Shown piece after piece: positions 58,067 through 64,000 of a stretch of 64,000 bases of DNA. The position numbers and the translations under genes are program-made. Source of the stretch: Owenia fusiformis (lineage: Eukaryota; Annelida; Polychaeta; Sabellida; Oweniidae); the NCBI GenBank assembly GCA_903813345.2, contig CAIIXF020000011.1:33780166-33844165 (forward strand). The letters are read 5' to 3'. Position 1 is the first letter of the stretch. Every line of letters starts with the position of its first letter. The notes beneath the pieces are model-generated. The model was given only the letters and a program-made list of their open reading frames with translations. It had not been told where the DNA came from and did no database searches.

Positions 58067-58977
58067 GACGTGTCGCAAAAAGGTGGCGCATTCGTTTTTT
58101 AAGGGTATCGCGTGAATGTAACTTTGATTTCCCGGATTATAAGATAATATTCTAATTAAAGTTATATATCATTTTAAAGCTGTTTCGATGAAGTTTTTAG
58201 ATCAACTACACTCCGTTCACAATTCTTGCGCGTTCTTTTTTAAAGAAGAGTTTTTTACCAAAACATCTGGCAAATATCCCCTGTTGACACGTTACATTTT
58301 GAATTATTTTTCGTCTTTAAACGCTCATAACTCAAACAATATATGACTATTATACTTATTTTTCGTCTTGATAAAGGTAGATAGAAGTTTTATTTCAAAG
58401 GATGAATTTTAGTAAGCGTCACATATTGTGACGTCATATAGTTTGAAAAATAGAATATGTTGACAGCGACCTTTTTTGCTCATTTTTTGTTACCTTCAAC
58501 TTTTCAGGTGTACATTTAAACAAAAAATACGAGATCAATTTCTAATAAATCATACATGATTATTTTGCTCTTAAACTCTAGTTTATTAATAAATAGTTGA
58601 TTTTGTTCGCAAAAGTATGTGTTTTCTGTTGTATGTTGAAAAGTGGAGGACGAAAGGTTTTCAAAATTTATTAAAATAGGGCTAATTTACGCCATTCGCC
58701 TATTTTCAAGCACAGCAACACGTATATTTATTTCACCTAAAATATCAATTGATTCGTGTTTTATGATGCTCCTAGCCCATTAACAATATATATATGATAT
58801 CAGAGTTATTCGTCTAAAATGTTTTGAGATATAGAGGTAAATGTGGAGGACGAAAGGATTTTCATGTGTGTACATTTTTCTCAAAAACGTCACATTCTAT
58901 CATGTTAAAAGCGAGGATTCTCTGGATTACGCCACAAAATGTGTAACAATGCGTGCGCGACCTTTTTGCGACACGTC
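58067..58977. mobile_element. TAA-flanked 911-bp element, PIF/Harbinger-type target site
   Basis: Ends GACGTGTCGCAAAAAGGT(G/C)GCGCA and its complement (about 23 bp with one mismatch). TAA precedes the left end (58064-58066) and follows the right end (58978-58980), matching the TWA duplication of PIF/Harbinger elements. A GTGGAGGACGAAAGG motif occurs twice inside in direct orientation (58645 and 58843). The 107-codon frame at 58841-59164 crosses the right end of the element and is not a gene. Confidence 0.75.
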
Positions 58978-59024
58978 TAAACATGCATACTGTATAATAA
59001 GTACACGATCTGATAAGTTATTTT

Positions 59025-59343
59025 TGTATATTTTAACATTATCTTATTCATTGACGCTGAAAACGTGGGTCTCCAGGTACCAGGGCTATCATTTTTCCTT
59101 TCTAAGATATGTTAGAAATTCAATAATGTGCAACCCAATTAAATTTAAGGAAACCACCAATTAGTCATTCCTTTGTACTGCAAGCTTGATAAACAAAATA
59201 TTTTGAATAAATGCGAAATACCAATAATAAATATGCTATTTTGCATATATGCACAATATCTAAAAAGTTATCATTGTATCTTTTAACAATACAGTATATC
59301 TGCCTGACCCTGAAACATTTTGGCTAATTTGCATATAATGTAG
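59025..59343 (+). repeat. Direct repeat of ~240 bp flanking the left side of the large palindrome
   Basis: TTATCTTATTCATTGACGCT(GAAAA) near 59037, a related TGCCTGACCCTGAAACATTT near 59293, and TTATCTTATTCATTGACCCT(GAAAG) near 63762 are in the same orientation. They are followed by shared TGCAACCCAATTAAAT/GGCAACCCAATTAAATC and CTGCAAGCTTGAT/TTACAAGCTTGAT blocks. The palindrome therefore sits between direct repeats. Confidence 0.6.
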
Positions 59344-60905
59344 TTGTATCAGATGCTGGCACAGTTTTGCCGGAAGTTTGCAAGAAGTAACTTTTGGCAA
59401 TGCAGTATGTTAGAGTAACCTAGTAGGTGTAAGAAAATATAAGGTGATGGCCTTTAAAGTGGTAAAAACAATTTTCACGGCCGAATTGGACTTCAATTCC
59501 TGCGATTTCAGGGGGTACTATAAGCGTTTCATAACATAAATGATATAGTTGCTATTGTTCTGTTTTCTACAGCACACATTACTAGTCCAAAGATGAATAA
59601 TATCCTAAAGTTATAGGCCGATATCTGTATTAGTCTCAGAAATATTGCAATTAATAGGAAAAAAATATGCAATTTTAGTCATTTTTAAGTCTCACGTATC
59701 TTATATTTGTAGCTTCCAGCAAAAGATGGCAGCTTAAATAGCTCAAAATTGTTTTCTAAAAACTAATTCAAGCTTTGCTTGATATTGTAATACAATTATA
59801 ATAATGATAATGTACTATTTATGATTTTTAATATGACTTTATAGTACCCTACCCCTGGAAAGTGGGCGTGGTCAATGTTATCATTTTGCAGCATACAATT
59901 AAAAACTTGTATTGATAGAAAGCAAATCAATGCATTTTTAACATTTTCACTTGTTACTTGACATTGTAATTCATTTATTACTAAAATATAGGACTCTACA
60001 TATTTTATATATACGTTTTCAATTTTGTACAATGTATCATGATGAAATCTAATAGGCTGTTTCATTTTCAGTGTTTACTAACGCATGAAATGTAAGTCAC
60101 AGTGTTTCCAAATTACCTTTGCAATGAGAAAGTACCACAAAGACTACATAATATGAGCAGTTTCAAGGTCCTAATACTAATACTTACCAATCTATCGGCG
60201 TTCAAAAATAGAGAAAGCTGTCGTGAGTGCAGTTTTAACTAACTTTGAACTGAAACTGCTGCTTTATGAATATTTTTCTCAACATATGTGACTTTTTTAG
60301 ACCCCAAGCATAACCAAAGACAAGACGTAATGCTACCAAGTTCTGATATTGAAAGTTTCAGAGCTCTAGATCAAATATTCACTTCTGCATGTACTTTTAA
60401 AAAGACCCAAAAGGACAAAAAAACTGTCAGATATCGTGAAAAATATGAAAGATGCACTATTCAGAACAATTTATCTCTTAAATGTTACTTTTATTTGACA
60501 TAATTTCTGATTCTGCCTCTAGTTACTACCACCAATAATACATATGAGAAGACTTAACGTCATAGTAAGTGGAAGTACAGATCTATTGGCTTCTGAAAAT
60601 GGGAAAAGCTGTAGCAAGTATGATTTTCACCAGTTTTTCATCTAAGACTGCAACTTTCTGAATTTTCTTTTTACAAACTGCACAGTAAGACCAAAGACAT
60701 TAAAGGAAACCTGGTCATTGTACCACCAATAATAAGTAAAAATAATATTGGTAATATATACCAAGTGTTTACTTTAATTCCAAGGCATCTGAATTGATAA
60801 ATAAATAAAATCAGTACTTTATTGTATCTTGGGACAAAATACACTGTTTGAATGCTTAAGCTTGACATCACAGTATCAAGTGAAAGATACGTTGTTATAT
60901 ACAGC

Positions 60906-61229
60906 TGTATTACATACCTAGCGAAGCATTTGTATGGAAGTCAATGGGAAAGTTAGCGAGCTATATCCACCGATATTGCCCGATTACCCCGATATAGCCC
61001 GCTTACCTCGTTTTGATATTAGATTTCTTTAATAACCATGATAATATCATGACGTCACGTCATTGATACAAAGTAACCATGGGAACAAAGGCATGTAATA
61101 CATCAGTTATGTCACTATGACGTGAAATATGCCTTCGTTCTTGCCCAAATATAGAGCCTCCCAAGGTCGGCCTATATTGGGAGAACTCAGGCATATTTCA
61201 CGTCATAGTGACATAACCTCTAAATATAT
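60906..61229 (+). repeat. 324-bp recent repeat, copy 2
   Basis: Same orientation as 31837-32160 and about 29 kb away, with two differences (A/G near position 31 and T/C near position 93 of the repeat). It lies in the central spacer of the 59344-63720 palindrome. The open frame starting at 61129 begins inside the hairpin and is not a gene. Confidence 0.9.
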
Positions 61230-61659
61230 CACTTTAACTGACTTTACTCTTCAATTTGAAATATGCCTGGCCATCCTAAGAAAAATGCGACGGAGGGTGC
61301 ATGGTATAATTGGTAATAAAGCTCTTCTAGAGTTTAAAGCTCCCACAATTTTTAAAAACGAAATGGAGAATAACATGTGAAAGTATAGGATGGACTTATT
61401 GTTCTAAGAAAGTTTTTGAAAGTAACATTGCATGAAATAATTAAGCAAGAGATATGTTCCAAAATACTTTCAGGTAAAAATAAAGCTCCGTAATGTAAAA
61501 ACAATGTATTCTCAGTATTCAATAATAACATTCTTTATAGGTTTTTTGGTCTTAAGCATATCAGTGATTATCCCATGGTTGCAAGGATATAGATCAAATA
61601 TCACATGAAGATATATTTGATATGTGGATCAAGTTATAATATTTTAGCAAAAAACTCAC

Positions 61660-61925
61660 AAACCATCGAATATCACTTTTAAACTATCGAATATCGCGTC
61701 TTAAAAAGTGATATTCGATGGTTTGAAAAGTGATATTCGATGGTTTCGAATTTTTTCAAAAAAAATTTTCTTTTTACATTTTTAATTATTTTCAAAAATA
61801 TTTTATATATATTATATCCACTCATGGATACAAATATCTTCACTCACTCGCTGCGCTCACTCATGAAAATATCAATATCCACTCATGGATATAAATGATA
61901 TTTTTTCAAAACCATAGGATATTCC
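61660..61925. repeat. Hairpin cluster in the palindrome centre
   Basis: AAACCATCGAATATCACTTT at 61660 is inverted at 61704-61724 and again at 61726-61746 (a 22-bp direct pair). Next come a T/A-rich core and a second palindromic set, TATATCCACTCATGGATA at 61815 and TATCCACTCATGGATATAAA at 61877, around an apex CTCACTCGCTGCGCTCACTC. Confidence 0.7.
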
Positions 61926-62886
61926 TATATTATATCAATTCGGATGCTGAAGTCACTTAATAAATAATAACTAGATGTAACTCCTAGTAAGCACTTCAAG
62001 TTTCAGTTCTAAATAAAATACAGTTTAGTTAAAAAATTGTTAAGAATACATTCATTTTTTCACAATCACAATTTCACCATTTCTGACTGTATTTTGCATA
62101 TTTCTAGGTGTCAATGGTTCAATGATTATTTGATATAACCTCCTGAAACTACTCTCATATATATATTTGGTGGTACAGTGATATGGAATCCTGTCGTTTC
62201 GGGTCTCACGGAATTCTTGTTTTAGAGAAGAAAATCCTGAAAGCTGCAGTTTAATATTATGAATTATAGGTGAAAATTGCACTTGCTACACTGCTTCTCC
62301 CATTTTTAGATGCTAATAAATCTGTAACTACACTTACTATGACCTTAAGTCTACTCATATGTATTATTGGTATTACTAACTAGAGGCAGAATCAGAAATT
62401 ATGGTAAATAAAAGTAAAATTTAAGAGATAAATTGTTCTGAATAGTGCATTTTATCACATTTTTTCCCGATATCTGACTGCATTTTGTGTCTTTTGGGTC
62501 TTTTTAAGAGTCCATGCATTGCAGATATGAATACTTGATCTAGAGCTCTGAAATTTTCAATACCAAAATTTGGTAGCACTATGTCTTGATATCCTGTGTT
62601 TGGACTCTAACCAAATCACAGTTGTTGTGAAAAAATTCATAAGTAGCAGTTTTAATTCAAAATTAGTTGAAACGGCACTCAAGACAGCTTTCCTCATTTT
62701 TGAAAGCCAATAGATCGGCAAGCATTTACACCATGATCTTGAATCTGGGCATACATATTCTTAATGGCACTATCTCATTGCCCAGATATTGTGGAAACAT
62801 TGTGACTTATATTCCATGTGATAGTAAGCACTGAAAATGGACTTGTTGCATTGTGGCGGACCCCATACAAAACAAACATAGGTGTA

Positions 62887-62896
62887 GGGGGGGGGG
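62887..62896 (+). repeat. Poly(G) run in the right arm
   Basis: Ten consecutive G followed by TTTAAA. It lies in the right palindrome arm where the left arm shows no such run, so it is a lineage-specific expansion. Confidence 0.8.
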
Positions 62897-63734
62897 TTTA
62901 AACGTTGATCAGTTCTGCTATTTTTTGTGGCTATTGGTCATATAGTAGATCATTTTGTCAAAAGGTAAGGGTGATCCGAGAAAAAGTTGGTAAATTGAAA
63001 CAGCCTATTAGATTTCATTATGATACATTGTACAAAATTGAAATCGTATATATAAAATATGTAGAGTCCTATATTTTAATAATAAATGAATATTACATTG
63101 TCAAGTAACAAGTGAAGATGTTTTATATGCATTGATTTGCTTTCTATCAATACAAGTTTTTAATTGTATGCTGCAAAATGATAACATTGACCACACCCAC
63201 TTTCCAGGGGTAGGGTACTATAAAGTCATATTAAAAATCATAAACAGTACATTATCATTATTATAATTTTATTACAATATCAAACAAAGCTTGAATTAGT
63301 TTTTAGAAAACAATTTTGAGCTATTTAAGCTGCCATCTTTTGCTGGAAGCTACAAATATAAGATACGTGAGACTTAAAAATGACTAAAATTGCATATTTT
63401 TTTCCTATTAATTGCAATATTTCTGAGACTAATACAGATATCGGCCTATAACTTTAGGATATTATTCATCTTTGGACTAGTAATATGTGCTGTAGAAAGC
63501 AGAACAATAGCAACTATATCCTTTATGTTATGAAATAGTCTTATAGTACCCCCTGAAATCGCAGGAATTGAAGTCCAATTTGGCCGTGAAAATTGTTTTT
63601 ACCACTTTAAAGGCCATCACCTTATATTTTCTTACACCTACGAGGTTACTCTAACATACCGCATTGCCAAAAGTTACTTCTTGCAAACTTCCGGCAAAAC
63701 TGTGCCAGCATCTGATACAAGTCCATTAAAATAT

Positions 63735-64000
63735 TTAAATAATTTTTGTATCTTTTTATATTATCTTATTCATTGACCCTGAAAGCATGGGTAAGGGCAC
63801 AACAATTGTGATGCTGTCATTATTACTTTTTAAATTATGTAAGATATTTCAATAATGACTGCCCTTATTTGCATATTATATAATTTTCCCCGAAATAAGT
63901 TATTTTTGGCAACCCAATTAAATCAATAAAGCAACCCTTAATTTTTTAATTTGTCAGTAATTTTCATTGTATTACAAGCTTGATATAGAAAATATCCGAA
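63735..64000 (+). repeat. Direct repeat flanking the right side of the large palindrome, truncated by the window end
   Basis: Counterpart of 59025-59205 in the same orientation (ATCTTATTCATTGACCCTGA, then GGCAACCCAATTAAATCAAT and ATTACAAGCTTGATA). Continues to the edge of the window. Confidence 0.6.

Larger units (their letters stand above)
59344..63720. mobile_element. 4.4-kb giant palindrome with ~1.4-kb arms
   Basis: Left arm 59344-~60730, right arm ~62160-63720. Ends are TTGTATCAGATGCTGGCACA and the exact complement. The outermost ~700 bp of each arm match closely (for example GATTTCAGGGGGTACTATAA, TCACGGCCGAATTGGACTTC); inner parts are more diverged but still collinear (CTGATTCTGCCTCTAGTTA, GATCAAGTATTC-type blocks). 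The centre (60730-62160) holds the 324-bp repeat copy and a hairpin cluster. No transposase. The core arm sequence is homologous to the arms of the 22795-26689 element. Open frames within (59796, 60288, 62052, 62905) are arm sequence. Confidence 0.85.

Noticed and set aside
58841-59164. 107-codon frame considered as a gene
   Set aside because: It runs across the right end of the TAA-flanked element into a direct repeat, so it is an accidental fusion frame.
1-64000. tRNA genes
   Set aside because: I looked for a GGTTCRANNCC-type B box with a matching acceptor stem and found none that held up. A covariance-model scan would be decisive.

Overview
This is nuclear DNA from an animal. Evidence: AT-rich sequence with long gene-free stretches, one class A G-protein-coupled receptor on a single exon, decayed CR1/L2-like LINE reverse transcriptases, poly(A)-type retro tails, minisatellites and a very dense load of inverted-repeat (foldback) DNA transposons. 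There is no bacterial gene packing and no CRISPR. The repeat style (foldback/TU-like element, TTAA, TA and TAA-flanked MITEs) suits a marine invertebrate such as an echinoderm, hemichordate, mollusc or brachiopod. I cannot fix the phylum from the sequence.

Layout. 1-2029: no gene seen. 2030-5301: element with ~156-bp terminal inverted repeats, holding a nested TA-flanked foldback (4099-4842). 5302-8350: anonymous DNA, then a TA-flanked foldback (6877-8024) holding an internal direct duplication. 8352-13978: a 5.6-kb unit bounded by a 24-bp inverted repeat; inside it are a 3.3-kb palindrome made of ~165-bp subrepeats and a second TA-flanked foldback. 13987-15688: a DNA transposon with CACGAGGGG ends and a C2H2 zinc-finger reading frame; an inverted, longer copy lies at 54247-56628. 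16-22 kb: a G-rich minisatellite, a possible promoter, a dispersed repeat family and two TTAA-flanked elements. 22795-26689: a 3.9-kb palindrome. 27.8-28.7 kb: a 65-71-bp minisatellite. 28.8-29.2 kb: a foldback. 31837-32160: a 324-bp repeat that recurs at 60906-61229 with two differences. 34-36.5 kb: a minus-strand LINE split by a TA-flanked foldback. 43175-45692: an element with arrays of ~20-bp repeats in opposite orientations. 49733-50809: the GPCR. 53.2-53.7 kb: small hairpin elements. 57.7-59.0 kb: a plus-strand LINE remnant with a TAA-flanked MITE. 59344-63720: a 4.4-kb palindrome of the same family as the one at 22.8-26.7 kb.

Only the GPCR looks like an intact host gene. It has no cooperating neighbours here; the rest is mostly mobile-element biology. 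The most unusual items are the foldback element at 43-45.7 kb, the giant palindrome families, and the zinc-finger transposon pair whose two copies are frameshifted in opposite directions at the same A-run. All repeat boundaries and identities were read by eye and no search was run.
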